Assembly (NCBI RefSeq): GCF_017115045.1
Contig: NZ_JABXKK010000016.1
Location: 90,960 to 154,959, forward strand
Direction: 5' to 3'
DNA from: Nostoc sp. NMS8
Lineage (GTDB): Bacteria; Cyanobacteriota; Cyanobacteriia; Cyanobacteriales; Nostocaceae
DNA length: 64,000 nucleotides
Under the pieces are notes generated by a model. The model was not told the origin of the DNA, did not search any database, and worked only from the letters and a program-made list of their open reading frames with translations. Each line of letters opens with the position of its first letter. Within the stretch, counting starts at the first letter, position 1. The position numbers and the translations under genes were made by a program. This document shows positions 44,512 to 53,627 of the stretch, piece by piece.

Positions 44512-46725
44512 GTGGCTAAGACTAGTCTGAATCCAGAGCAACAGGTTACTACTTCAGCACAAGGCGCATTTGACATCAGACAACTATCTACTATTTTGCT
44601 TCGCCGACGCTTTCTTATTTTGGGGATTTCCTGTGTAGTTATGTCAGCTGCTAGTCTTTTAGTTATCATTACCAAACCGACTTACCAGAGCAATATGCAG
44701 ATATTGGTGAATTCCAATTTATCTGATGGGGCACAGGCAAATAATATCCCAGCAAAGGAAAATACTCAGGTTACTGATTCCAATTTTCAAGTTGTTGATT
44801 CCAGCACTCAGATGAAACTCATGCTGAGTTCTAAGTTACTTCAGAAAGCCGTCGATTTACTTCATTCTGATTATCCTAAGATTACCTTACAAGATATAAA
44901 TGGTCAAAAAGAACATAACAAAAAATTACCTCTAGAAATAACCCCAGAAGAGGGAGGTATAGCAGCGAATAAAGTTTTTCATCAAGTATTTAAAGTTTCT
45001 TTCAATGATAACGATCCAGTCAAAGCGCAAAGAGTACTTCAAGCTCTACAAAAAGTCTATCAAGACTATAACAAACAACAACAAAAAGAACGTCTAAATC
45101 AGGGATTAGCTTTTGTAAATGCTCGCCTACCTGAGATAAAAAAAGAGGTGAGTAAAGCTGATAAAAATTTAGAACAGTTTCGCAAGAAACATCAATTACT
45201 TGATCCTGAAATCCAAAGTAAAATACTGCTAGAGTCTCTAGCTGATATTCAACAACAGCTACAAACCACTCGTGCCAACCTTCAAGATGTAAATGCTCGT
45301 TACGATAATCTAGAGCAACAAATAGCATCTTCATCCCAGCAAAATACACTAATTTCGTCTCGTTTAAATCAGTCAAGCCGTTACCAAACACTATTGAGTG
45401 AAATTCAAAAGACTGAATTAACTTTAGCCAAAGAGAGGCTCCGCTATACAGACGATTATCCATCGGTACAAAAACTAAAGCAGCAACGCCAAAGTCAACT
45501 TTTGCTATTACGAGAAGAAGTGAAAGCTATTACTACTAGCAGTAAGGGAGAACCGTTCTTAAAAGGGCAAATTTTGGGGGTTGATCCAAGGCTAGTAGAT
45601 GAGTTTATGCTGGTACAGACAAGTCTTTTAGGGCTAACTGCCAATGAAAAAAATTTAGCCGAGTCAGAACAGCGACTTCGATCTGAGCTAAATAAATATC
45701 CAAGCATAATAGCAGAGTATAACCGTCTGCTACCAAAGGTACAAAATAGTCACAAAACCCTTGAACAACTGCTTCAAGCACAACAGTCTTTGGGGCTTAA
45801 AATTGCTCAGGAAGGATATAACTGGCAAGTTTTAGCAGAACCTTCTCCGGGTACTTATATGGGGAGCGACAGATTATTTATTTTGGTTGGGGGAGCAGTA
45901 ATTGGCCCAATTTTAGGTATCTTAGCAGCCCTAATTTTAGAAAAATTTAATGACGCCATTTATTGTGCGGGAGATTTAAAGAAACTGACGAATCTACGTG
46001 TATTGGGATCAGTACCAAAGCTACCGTCCTATGGTGTCAAAAAGCAGCGGCTGGGACTATCTTGGAATGGGCGGCGAAGTTCAGAGTCTTCTGCAATAGA
46101 AGCTACTACTAAATTGCCTGTTCATGAAACCCTGGACATGATCTACCAAAATATTCAAATATTAAAATATCCCTTACCTTTCAAGTCGCTGATGTTTACT
46201 TCAGCACTACCAGGGGAAGGGAAGACAACCTTAGTCTTAGGGCTTGTGGCTAGCGCTATACGGATGCATCGACGGGTATTAGTTATTGATGCTAATTTGC
46301 AGAATCCTAGCCTGCACAAAATTTTGGAAATATCTAATGACTGGGGATTATCTCTGTTATTAGTTGATGAGACAACTACTGATTTTCAAGATTATATCCA
46401 GCCCATTCACCCCTCCATTGATATTTTGACTGCTGGGCCGGAACCAGAAGATACGGTAAAGTTGCTCAGTTCTCAACGGATGAAAGAATTAATAGAGTTA
46501 TTTGAGCAAAGTTATGACTTAGTACTGATAGATGCTCCACCTATTTTAGGGACGGTTGATGCCAGAATTGTGGCATCTTTTTGCAATGGAATTGTCATGG
46601 TAGAGCGCATGGGGAAAGTAACTCGAACTGAACTGACTCAAGCAACAGAAATTTTGAGTAAATTGAATTTAATTGGAATTATTGCTAATGAAGTGAGCAA
46701 TTCTCAAAAGGTATTGGCATCGTAG
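44512..46725 (+). CDS. Wzc-like polysaccharide co-polymerase with BY-kinase domain
   Basis: A 737-residue inner-membrane protein. A GTG at 44512 is chosen because GAGGAG lies six to seven bases upstream; a TTG two codons earlier is too close to it. Layout: Wzz domain with first membrane span (about 30-55), a long periplasmic coiled coil (about 190-430), second span (about 455-480, LFILVGGAVIGPILGILAALIL), then a tyrosine-kinase-like ATPase (about 555-735) with SALPGEGKTT (Walker A), VLVIDANLQNPSLH (A') and LVLIDAPPIL (B). It controls chain length and export of capsular or slime polysaccharide. The end has no Tyr-rich tail, so autophosphorylation may be absent or different. Confidence 0.9.
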   Translation: MAKTSLNPEQQVTTSAQGAFDIRQLSTILLRRRFLILGISCVVMSAASLLVIITKPTYQSNMQILVNSNLSDGAQANNIPAKENTQVTDSNFQVVDSSTQMKLMLSSKLLQKAVDLLHSDYPKITLQDINGQKEHNKKLPLEITPEEGGIAANKVFHQVFKVSFNDNDPVKAQRVLQALQKVYQDYNKQQQKERLNQGLAFVNARLPEIKKEVSKADKNLEQFRKKHQLLDPEIQSKILLESLADIQQQLQTTRANLQDVNARYDNLEQQIASSSQQNTLISSRLNQSSRYQTLLSEIQKTELTLAKERLRYTDDYPSVQKLKQQRQSQLLLLREEVKAITTSSKGEPFLKGQILGVDPRLVDEFMLVQTSLLGLTANEKNLAESEQRLRSELNKYPSIIAEYNRLLPKVQNSHKTLEQLLQAQQSLGLKIAQEGYNWQVLAEPSPGTYMGSDRLFILVGGAVIGPILGILAALILEKFNDAIYCAGDLKKLTNLRVLGSVPKLPSYGVKKQRLGLSWNGRRSSESSAIEATTKLPVHETLDMIYQNIQILKYPLPFKSLMFTSALPGEGKTTLVLGLVASAIRMHRRVLVIDANLQNPSLHKILEISNDWGLSLLLVDETTTDFQDYIQPIHPSIDILTAGPEPEDTVKLLSSQRMKELIELFEQSYDLVLIDAPPILGTVDARIVASFCNGIVMVERMGKVTRTELTQATEILSKLNLIGIIANEVSNSQKVLAS

Positions 46726-46824
46726 ATTGGTAGTGGTAGGGGCATTGGGCAGTGGGCATTAGGCATTGGAAAGAGGTAGAGCAGAACTATTCTTTTCCTC
46801 CCTTGCTGACCTGATTTCTACCGA

Positions 46825-46995
46825 GAGCAACGCGATTTTGTGAGCAGGGGGAGCAGGGAGGCCAGGAGAGACAAAGAAATAAGTGTATTAAGGGCTATCG
46901 CGGTAGTAAAAAATACGAAAATTGCCTCTTCACTTCCCCTGCTCCCCCTGCCTCTCCTGCTCTTTTCACGATGATCTCACTTTTTCGCGTTGCTC
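46825..46995. repeat. Fold-back element, 171 bp
   Basis: GAGCAACGCGA (46825-46835) and TCGCGTTGCTC (46985-46995) are perfect inverted repeats, extended inward by matching GTGAG/CTCAC and G/C-rich AGGGGGAGCAGGG stretches. It is non-coding and lies between the Wzc-like gene and the SpoIID gene. Confidence 0.6.
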
Positions 46996-47127
46996 CCTTT
47001 CTACCTTATAGCTAAAGCAAAATGCATAATTAGTAGGAGGTGGCAACTTCCGGCGTTGGAAAAGTGTCCCATCTTAAAGTGGTAGACACCATAATCCAGA
47101 GCGTCAATTAGATACTAGTGTGATTAG

Positions 47128-48282
47128 ATGATCGGTATGAAATTCCAACTTTACTTAGGCTCTTTATTTTCCCAGATTAAAGTACGTCATTGGTGGGTAA
47201 GTATCCTTTTGTGGATAGCTTTGGTTGCCCCAGCCCAAGCGTCTGTAATCTTGCGCGTGGCGATTGAAAGGGGCGTTAATCAGGTAAAAGTGGGCAGTTC
47301 CACTACTGGGATCGTCAAGGATAGTACTGGCCGGACTCTGGGACAGTTGCCAGCGATGAGTGCATATTATGCCCAAGCCGTTCCTGGCGGAGTTGCTTTA
47401 GATAAGTGGCAGTCTGGTTTATTTTGGATTGAGCCAACTGGTAAAGGATTTGTTTATATTGGCGATCGCTGGTATCGAGGCAGAACTCTGGTTGTCCCTA
47501 CAGAAAAAGGCTTAACGGCTGTTAATTGGGTTGATGACCAAGAATATCTCTACAGCGTTCTCGGTGGTGAAATGGATGCTAGCTGGCCGCAAGAGGCGCT
47601 GAAAGCCCAGGCGATCGCAGCCCGTACCTATGCCCTCTACGAACGAGAAAAACAACGGAATAATCCCGTTTACGATTTAGGCAATACTCCCGATCGCTGG
47701 CAAATTTATAAAGGTGTCATCAGTGAATCTCCTGCTACTTACGCCGCAGTAGATTCTACACTAGGGCAGGTACTAACTTACAAAAACCGGATTATTCTCT
47801 CAGTCTTCCATGCTTGTTCTGGGGGACACACCGAAAACGTGGAAGATGTTTGGGGAAGTAAGGAGCCTTATCTACGTGCTGTTGAAGACTACGATCAAAA
47901 TATCCGCGAGTGTAATTGGGTGAAAACCTTCTCACCCAGCGAAATTAGCGCTAAATTTCCTGAGGTAGGTAGTGTCACAGCGATGATTCCAGAGACATTC
48001 TCACCTTTTCGCAGTGTTAAAGTCTTAAAAATTGTCGGTAACAAGGGCACAAAGGTGCTACAGGGCGAGGAAGTGCGAACAGCCCTCAAGTTAAAAAGTA
48101 CCAAATTTAGCGTCACTAAGGGGGCCGACGGTAGTTTTGTACTACAAGGGCTTGGCTACGGTCATGGTTTAGGTATGAGTCAATGGGGGGCGTACAATCT
48201 GGCTCGGCAAGGAGTGAACCACCTGCAAATTTTGGGACATTATTATCAAGGTGTAGCCCTGACACCAATTCAGGCAAAGTAA
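47128..48282 (+). CDS. SpoIID/LytB-domain cell-wall protein
   Basis: A 384-residue exported protein. After a basic start, a hydrophobic core (WWVSILLWIALVAPAQAS, near 25-42) is a signal peptide or anchor. A SpoIID domain follows (about 140-380): YLYSVLGGEMDASWPQEALKAQAIAARTYAL, SVFHACSGGHTENVEDVWG and GYGHGLGMSQWGAYNLA. Conserved E in GGEMDASW and the HACSGG motif match SpoIID lytic transglycosylases that cleave peptidoglycan. In cyanobacteria the likely role is cell-wall remodelling; that is inferred. The start may be at codon 4. A strong terminator follows. Confidence 0.9.
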   Translation: MIGMKFQLYLGSLFSQIKVRHWWVSILLWIALVAPAQASVILRVAIERGVNQVKVGSSTTGIVKDSTGRTLGQLPAMSAYYAQAVPGGVALDKWQSGLFWIEPTGKGFVYIGDRWYRGRTLVVPTEKGLTAVNWVDDQEYLYSVLGGEMDASWPQEALKAQAIAARTYALYEREKQRNNPVYDLGNTPDRWQIYKGVISESPATYAAVDSTLGQVLTYKNRIILSVFHACSGGHTENVEDVWGSKEPYLRAVEDYDQNIRECNWVKTFSPSEISAKFPEVGSVTAMIPETFSPFRSVKVLKIVGNKGTKVLQGEEVRTALKLKSTKFSVTKGADGSFVLQGLGYGHGLGMSQWGAYNLARQGVNHLQILGHYYQGVALTPIQAK

Positions 48283-48377
48283 GTCCCCTGTTGTATTTAA
48301 TTCAAAAGTCAAAATTGATAAATTTAGCCCTTTTAATTTGGCTAAAAATGTTGGTCAACAAGGCTAGTTCTAGACTC

Positions 48378-48416
48378 ATATCCCCAACTTTTCAAATAAG
48401 TCGGGGATATTTTTTG
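48378..48416 (+). terminator. Rho-independent terminator after the SpoIID gene
   Basis: ATATCCCCAACTT pairs with AAGTCGGGGATAT (13 positions, one mismatch) around a 7-base loop and is followed by TTTTTT. It lies 96 bases after the stop codon. Confidence 0.85.
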
Positions 48417-48588
48417 CAATTAATTTAACTATATTTTTCCGAATATCAGCTAAATCATCACTTTGAGTTGTTTCTTCTAAGACGACTGTAAATTGATGCG
48501 TGAGGAATTCTTGTATCTATTTTTTGGCGCTTAAAATGAAGAATCTATCTTGGTTATAATCTAAGCTAGAAGCAAACGAGGTCAGGTA

Positions 48589-48993
48589 ATGATGGCTGTA
48601 CCTACAGAAATTCGTAAAAGAGCGATCGCTTTACTCGAACAATTACCAGGAGAATCTTTAGTAAAGGCTGTTGAATTTTTGGAAGCCCTTTGTCACGAAG
48701 CTTTACAGGTATCAGAAGCACCAAACCCTCAAGTCAGCGAAGCCGCTTTGCTTCAAATTATTCAACACCATCTGTCTCCTGAAGAACAAGATAGATTGGC
48801 CTACCTGCGTCAGCAAAATGAGATTGGAGTAATTACACACACAGAGCATCAAGAGCTACTAATATACGTTGAGCGCGTCGAACAACAGGATGCTGAACGT
48901 GCAGAAGCATTGATGAAACTGGCTCAACTTCGCAAAGTTGATTTAAAAGTGCTGATTAACGACTTCTTGCCTAAACACAGCAACTTCGCCTAA
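48589..48993 (+). CDS. Helical protein paired with an HNH nuclease (possible antitoxin)
   Basis: A 134-residue, helix-rich soluble protein (PTEIRKRAIALLEQLPGESLVKAVEFLEALC and the closing LMKLAQLRKVDLKVLINDFLP). It has the size and layout of small proteins that precede HNH nucleases in cyanobacteria. Its stop overlaps the next ATG by one base (TAATG), so the two are co-translated. Whether it neutralises or guides the nuclease is unknown. A second start one codon in (MAVPTE) is possible. A decayed pair of the same order lies at 63209-63385. Confidence 0.65.
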   Translation: MMAVPTEIRKRAIALLEQLPGESLVKAVEFLEALCHEALQVSEAPNPQVSEAALLQIIQHHLSPEEQDRLAYLRQQNEIGVITHTEHQELLIYVERVEQQDAERAEALMKLAQLRKVDLKVLINDFLPKHSNFA

Positions 48994-49451
48994 TGTCAGA
49001 GCGAACCCCAGAACCAATGAGGCGTATTGTTGCTGCTCGTGCCCGTGGTTACTGCGAGTATTGTCGTTGTTGGGAGCAATTTGCCACTGAGAGTTTTACC
49101 ATTGAGCATATAAAACCCCGACAAGCAGATGGGGAAACAGTTTTAGAAAATCTTGCTTGGAGTTGCTTTGGTTGCAATGGTCATAAACATACCAAAACCC
49201 AGGCAAGCGATCCAGAAACGGGAGAAAAAATTGCACTATATAATCCTCGACAGCAAATTTGGAGCGAACATTTTAGCTGGAGTGATGATTTTACGCTGGT
49301 GATTGGTAAAACAGCTTGTGGTCGAGCAACAGTTGAAGCTTTGCGTTTGAACCGCTTTGGTGTTGTCAATTTACGCCGTTTGTTGAGGAGTGCAAATATG
49401 CTCCACCAGAGAATGTGGAAGGTGATGAGTAAGGTTTATCTTTCACGTTAA
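48993..49451 (+). CDS. HNH endonuclease
   Basis: A 152-residue nuclease with the HNH motif spread as YCEYCRCWEQFATESFTIEHIKPR (Cys pair, His) and ENLAWSCFGCNGHK (Asn, second Cys pair, His). The cysteine pairs bind structural zinc; the H and N/H residues form the beta-beta-alpha metal active site. The C-terminal half (FSWSDDFTLVIGKTACGRATVEALRLNR) is typical of this cyanobacterial group. It could be a defence or mobile-element nuclease. It overlaps the upstream helical protein gene by one base. All catalytic residues are intact. Confidence 0.88.
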   Translation: MSERTPEPMRRIVAARARGYCEYCRCWEQFATESFTIEHIKPRQADGETVLENLAWSCFGCNGHKHTKTQASDPETGEKIALYNPRQQIWSEHFSWSDDFTLVIGKTACGRATVEALRLNRFGVVNLRRLLRSANMLHQRMWKVMSKVYLSR

Positions 49452-49483
49452 ATTAGCGATACCTACGGTGGGCTAATTTAACG
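49446..49483. repeat. Hairpin at the end of the HNH gene
   Basis: CGTTAAATTAGC and GCTAATTTAACG form a perfect 12-bp stem with a 14-base loop that includes the HNH stop codon. No T-tract follows. It is of the CGTTAAATTAGCGATACC type of Nostoc repeat and may stabilise the mRNA end. Confidence 0.6.
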
Positions 49484-49727
49484 CGCTACATATTTCAACC
49501 AAATTTAGATGGAGCGATCGCATTTTTCGGGTGATTGTGGTTATGTAATCGCTCTTTATGTCTGTTGGGAAAGTGCGATCGCCCACTTTCGCAAAGCGAT
49601 CACTTCGTGAAGCTTGATAATTAAAGCACCAGTACCATCTACCAAATCAATTTATGACCCTCTAATTTGGTGTCAACAAGACAGTGGAGGGTACAAGCCC
49701 TCACTGATTGTAACTACGAATTACGAA

Positions 49728-51020
49728 TTACTTTAACTCGTCTAACCGCCGTTGCCATTCAGCATCAATTTGTGCAGAACGCTCAACTTCTTGGTCTAGT
49801 AAATCAGTTTCGCTAGAATACACTAAATCTTCGTTGCCGATGACTTTTTCTGTGGCAAATTGTTGAGCATAGTTGATTTTTTGTTGCAAAGGTGCATCAG
49901 GACTTGTTAATAAGCTTGCTCTGGAAAGGCGATCGCGGTTGCGATCGCCTATTTTGCGATTACGCCACCCAATCCAGAAATAACGCAGCAAGGGTATGCC
50001 TAAAAAACCTGCTCCGTAAGCCAATAGCAGCCAATAAATTCCTTGCACAAAAGCCACCAGTCCACCTAATTGGACGGCAATAGTTCCATCTCTCAATAAA
50101 CTTCCCAGTACTAAAGCACCAACAAAATTTAGTACTCCTAACCCAGCACTGAGCATAATTTGCCCAGAACTTGCGGCACTAAAACGCCAGGGAAATTCCT
50201 CTAAGTGATCTGATATTGCATAACGGCGCTTTTTAACTGCACTCACCTGCAACTCTGGAAAGTAATAAACAATTTGCCCTTCTGGATTTACGCCCGGTTG
50301 CCCATTAAATCGCGTTAGAACGGGCAGCATATAATCTTCGTACTCTCTTGTATATCCCTCGCCAATATCATCTAAATATGGGGCAATTTGTTCTGCTACC
50401 ACTGCGCCACGATTAATCCGAATCACCGTAGCAATTTCTTGCCAGCGACGTTCTTCTAAGTTGGCGTTAGGATTACCATCGCCAAACAAAAACGAAAACA
50501 CAGCTTCAAAGAAATTTAGATTGCTTTCTTCTCGGCTTTCACGTCGCCGTTCCTGGTAGTGGGTGTCATAATTTGGGCTAAGATACCAAAATAAATTTGG
50601 AAAATAGAAAAACCCCCCACCACCAGAATTACTACCCCGATTGTCGCCGTTACGGTCTGAATTAGCAGCAGTAATGATAATGAAGATGGTGATAGTTATC
50701 AGGGCGATGGAAACAGTTAAGAAAATTCCAAAAGAAATGCGAATCAGGTAAAACAGAACACTCCAGACCTTTTTCCACCATTCTTGCAATCGTAATCGGA
50801 AGTATTTATTACGTAAAATTGCTCGAAAATTTCGTGGAAAAAGGTAAACTATATCGCCTGAATCCGCTACCTGTAGATGTCCGCCAGCATCAGATGCCAG
50901 GGCTAACAAGCTTTGATTAGCTTCAGCGACATTCAATCCTGCCTGAGTTGCCACATCACCAACGGTGACACGGTAGCCCAGTTGTTCCACAGCCTGCATG
51001 ATGGTGGGACTGGGAGCCAT
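49728..51020 (-). CDS. Conserved cyanobacterial membrane protein of unknown function
   Basis: A 430-residue protein. Residues 1-65 look like a winged-helix or FeoA-like small domain (AVEQLGYRVTVGDVATQAGLNVAEANQSLLALASDAGG). Then come a membrane helix (WSVLFYLIRISFGIFLTVSIALITITIFIIITA, about 85-120), a Gly/Asn-rich loop, a second DUF-like domain (about 185-285) and two more helices (about 285-350). A polar tail follows. Homologues are found in cyanobacteria and plastids, where similar proteins have unclear roles. No catalytic motif is seen. Confidence 0.7.
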   Translation of the reverse strand: MAPSPTIMQAVEQLGYRVTVGDVATQAGLNVAEANQSLLALASDAGGHLQVADSGDIVYLFPRNFRAILRNKYFRLRLQEWWKKVWSVLFYLIRISFGIFLTVSIALITITIFIIITAANSDRNGDNRGSNSGGGGFFYFPNLFWYLSPNYDTHYQERRRESREESNLNFFEAVFSFLFGDGNPNANLEERRWQEIATVIRINRGAVVAEQIAPYLDDIGEGYTREYEDYMLPVLTRFNGQPGVNPEGQIVYYFPELQVSAVKKRRYAISDHLEEFPWRFSAASSGQIMLSAGLGVLNFVGALVLGSLLRDGTIAVQLGGLVAFVQGIYWLLLAYGAGFLGIPLLRYFWIGWRNRKIGDRNRDRLSRASLLTSPDAPLQQKINYAQQFATEKVIGNEDLVYSSETDLLDQEVERSAQIDAEWQRRLDELK

Positions 51021-51233
51021 TGCTCTCCCCTCCTATTGAAAACTTATTCCCTTTTCTTAAGTATAAAGTTTTATTTTGAGGGACTTGGTAAAGGTAAAAA
51101 TAAAGAAGGAAATCATATTTCCATATATTTAACAAATCGATACTAAAGCCCATGAGCCGGCAAATAACCTGAGACGCAACATGTTATAATTGTTTGCCTC
51201 AGCTTGGTTAACCAGCAAATTTTCTGCTCAAAT

Positions 51234-51713
51234 ATGGTTCAATATACTCTCGCTCAAAGCCCAGAAATTATCCTTACTGTTTCTGGAAAAGATTCAGCCA
51301 AAGCCCGTGATAAAGCAATGGATCAACTGATGGAACTGATGGATGCAGGTAAGCTACCCACAGAACTGGAAGAAGGATTTGGCCCTCAACAATTGATTGA
51401 GGTTAAGGAGTCAACTATTGATACTGCTAGTGGTGAGGATACCATTACACAAGCTGTCCAGGTTTTGAGTAACCTAGCCACGCTCAAGTTGAAGGTTCAA
51501 GAGTCACGGTCGGAAGCGTTGGAAATTCGCAAAGCTGTTGATATTCTGTTCAGCGATGATTTAGTGACTGAAGAGGAAATTACTCGACTCAAGGAAGGTT
51601 TTAAAGTTCTCAAAAATTTTGCTCAAGCTAATGTGCGTTACCAGGAAGCGCGATCTAAAGCAGAACTAGCTCGACAGACTCTAGATCAAGCTCTCAAATC
51701 TCCTGACAAATAA
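51234..51713 (+). CDS. Conserved cyanobacterial hypothetical protein, helical
   Basis: A 159-residue protein from the Met at 51234 (MVQYTLAQSP); an earlier in-frame start at 51204 adds ten residues. The first 50 residues alternate strand and helix (PEIILTVSGKDSAKARDKAMDQLMELMDAG). The remainder is long helices (LKVQESRSEALEIRKAVDILFSDDLVTEEEITRLKEG and FAQANVRYQEARSKAELARQTLDQAL). It is cytoplasmic and without a known motif. It faces the tRNA-Gln gene. Confidence 0.65.
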   Translation: MVQYTLAQSPEIILTVSGKDSAKARDKAMDQLMELMDAGKLPTELEEGFGPQQLIEVKESTIDTASGEDTITQAVQVLSNLATLKLKVQESRSEALEIRKAVDILFSDDLVTEEEITRLKEGFKVLKNFAQANVRYQEARSKAELARQTLDQALKSPDK

Positions 51714-51766
51714 CTTTTACATAAATAGATGCCTTGAGACTTCTCTTAAAAATTTGATTAAACACT

Positions 51767-51798
51767 CTAAAAGACAGACTGTGAAGCCTGCCTTTTAG
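51767..51798 (-). terminator. Hairpin terminating the tRNA-Gln transcript
   Basis: On the minus strand CTAAAAGGCAG pairs with CTGTCTTTTAG (one G-U) around a 10-base loop, five bases past the tRNA 3' end. T-rich sequence follows at a distance. Confidence 0.6.
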
Positions 51799-51803
51799 AA
51801 TTA

Positions 51804-51875
51804 CTGGGGCGCTAGGATTCGAACCTAGGGATGGCGGGACCAAAACCCGCTGCCTTACCACTTGGCTACGCCCCA
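51804..51875 (-). tRNA. trnQ-TTG: tRNA-Gln (anticodon TTG)
   Basis: A 72-base cloverleaf: acceptor stem TGGGGCG/CGCCCCA with discriminator G, anticodon arm GCGGG-TTTTGGT-CCCGC giving anticodon TTG, and T-arm with GGTTCGAATCC. The 3' CCA is not encoded. It is oriented opposite to the genes on both sides. Confidence 0.95.
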
Positions 51876-52221
51876 ACAACATTACTTTAGTTAATATAGC
51901 AGTAACTCCTGGGTTAATGTCAAGTACTTTAATAGTTGATTTCAGATAATGGGTTTTGACGGCAGGATATTGACTGGTCAGAATGCTTACACATCAGGCT
52001 GTTTCATCACTTTGCTTGAACGATTGAATTTTTATTTTCACCTGCTACGCCGCTTGATTGGATGAGATACCGTCTCTAAATAAATGTCAAGAAACAAAGT
52101 CAGGCGATCTGAAGATGATTCCAAATATTGTGAAATTGTAGTAACATAGCACGGGCATTGATTATCTTCAGCTACATCTGATTGTTAGCGCCGTTAAATT
52201 TACTATTGATGAAAATATACC
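51876..52221. other. Intergenic stretch upstream of the phosphatase gene
   Basis: It holds the minus-strand promoter region of the tRNA gene and upstream sequence of the phosphatase gene. No repeat, RNA gene or open frame of interest was found. Confidence 0.5.
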
Positions 52222-52860
52222 GTGAGCCTAACTCTTTATTTCCTCCGTCACGGACAGACCGAATGCAGTCGCAATAATTCCTTTTGCGGTTCCATAGACT
52301 CAGAACTTACCCCAGAAGGCTTGGAGATGGCAAAGGCTTTTGCATCTACATATAGTTCTATGGATTGGACGGCAATATTTTGTAGTCCAATGCAGCGAAC
52401 TGTATTGACAGCAAAACCCTTATCTGAAGCAATCGGGATAGAACCACAATTTAGAGATGGTCTGAAGGAAATCAACTATGGCAAGTGGGAAGGAAAAACC
52501 CCAGAAGTAATTAGCCGTGAATATCACGATGATTATATTCGCTGGTCAGCAGATCCAGCTTGGAATGGGCCAACCGGTGGAGAAATGGGGGTGACAATTG
52601 CTTCTCGCGCCATACAGGTAATTGAAGAAATCAAACGTCGTTACAGCAGTGGCAATGTGTTAGTGGTTTCTCACAAGGCAACTATCAGAATTATTTTGTC
52701 TAATTTACTAGGGATTGATGTGGGACGCTTCCGTTTTCGTTTGGGATGCCCTGTTGCTTCGGTCAGTATTGTAGAATTTACCTCACATGGGCCACTGTTA
52801 AAGGTTTTGGCAGACCGTAGTCATTTAGATGAGCGTTTGCGAAATTTACCGGGGACATGA
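52222..52860 (+). CDS. Histidine phosphatase (phosphoglycerate-mutase-like) family protein
   Basis: A 212-residue protein starting at a GTG. It has the RHG signature LRHGQTECSRNNSFCG at the N-terminus with the phosphorylated His, FCSPMQRTVLTA with the phosphate-binding Arg, EINYGKWEGKTPE with the acid Glu, and VLVVSHKATIRII with the second His. The catalytic set is complete. Such enzymes remove phosphate from sugars or other small molecules; the family is broad, so mutase and phosphatase cannot be told apart with certainty. Confidence 0.9.
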   Translation: MSLTLYFLRHGQTECSRNNSFCGSIDSELTPEGLEMAKAFASTYSSMDWTAIFCSPMQRTVLTAKPLSEAIGIEPQFRDGLKEINYGKWEGKTPEVISREYHDDYIRWSADPAWNGPTGGEMGVTIASRAIQVIEEIKRRYSSGNVLVVSHKATIRIILSNLLGIDVGRFRFRLGCPVASVSIVEFTSHGPLLKVLADRSHLDERLRNLPGT

Positions 52861-52985
52861 GGGGAGGAAAGAGTTAGAAGTTAGGAGTTAGGAGTTATTA
52901 TTTTTCCCTTACCCCCTTTCACTCGCTGGCTCAGTATATTTACAGAAAATATTTATTCTAATTTTCAAATTAAATAATACAACAA

Positions 52986-53570
52986 TTATAGCGATCGCTC
53001 TGGAAATACTTTAGATAAATCCAGAACTAAATCAGGAAAATATGGCAAATTAACTGACTCATTAGGTAGAAAAATCAACTTACGACGATAACCAAATTTA
53101 CCTTGTAAATCTTTATAAGGTTCGCTGTAAGATTCTAGGTAGTTATCTACTAAATTAAATATCCAATAGTCGGAAATACTAGCTTCTGCATAAACAGATA
53201 ATTTTATATCTTGGTCATATTTCAAAGTGGAATTAGAAATTTCAATTACTAACAATACATCAGATGGGCTTGGATGAGCTTCTAAATAGTCATCAGGACG
53301 ATTTCGCACAATGACTAAATCGGGTTCTGGTTCGGTATCATCAGGTATAATAATTGGTTCTTGTCCTCGAAGAATTGCCTCTTCTAGAATCAGCTTGAAC
53401 AACTCCCGATATAAGCGGGTGCTACAAACAGAGTGCGGTGTACCTTTTGCTGCCATCTGGATTATTTCACCCTTAATTAGCTCAACTCGGTCGTTATCCT
53501 CAAAGAAACCGAGTTCAGCTAGACGGTGATATTCAGCTATAGTAAAGCGTTTAGCAGTGGTAAGGCTCAT
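52986..53570 (-). CDS. Uma2-family (DUF820) putative endonuclease
   Basis: A 194-residue protein of the Uma2 family, very abundant in cyanobacteria. Typical features are RFTIAEYHRLAELGFFEDNDRVELIKGEIIQM, EPDLVIV, DVLLVIEISNSTLKYDQDIKLSVYAEASISDYWIFNLVDN. These contain PD-(D/E)XK nuclease-like acidic residues (D of EPDLVIV and E of VIEIS, with the K of DIK). Function is uncertain; many copies per genome suggest mobile or defence roles. It is next to another PD-(D/E)XK gene on the same strand. Confidence 0.88.
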   Translation of the reverse strand: MSLTTAKRFTIAEYHRLAELGFFEDNDRVELIKGEIIQMAAKGTPHSVCSTRLYRELFKLILEEAILRGQEPIIIPDDTEPEPDLVIVRNRPDDYLEAHPSPSDVLLVIEISNSTLKYDQDIKLSVYAEASISDYWIFNLVDNYLESYSEPYKDLQGKFGYRRKLIFLPNESVNLPYFPDLVLDLSKVFPERSL

Positions 53571-53627
53571 AACAACTACGAGAATGCAGAGTTATTTTTA
53601 TCTTAATATAGCTGTAGCTGATTAAAG

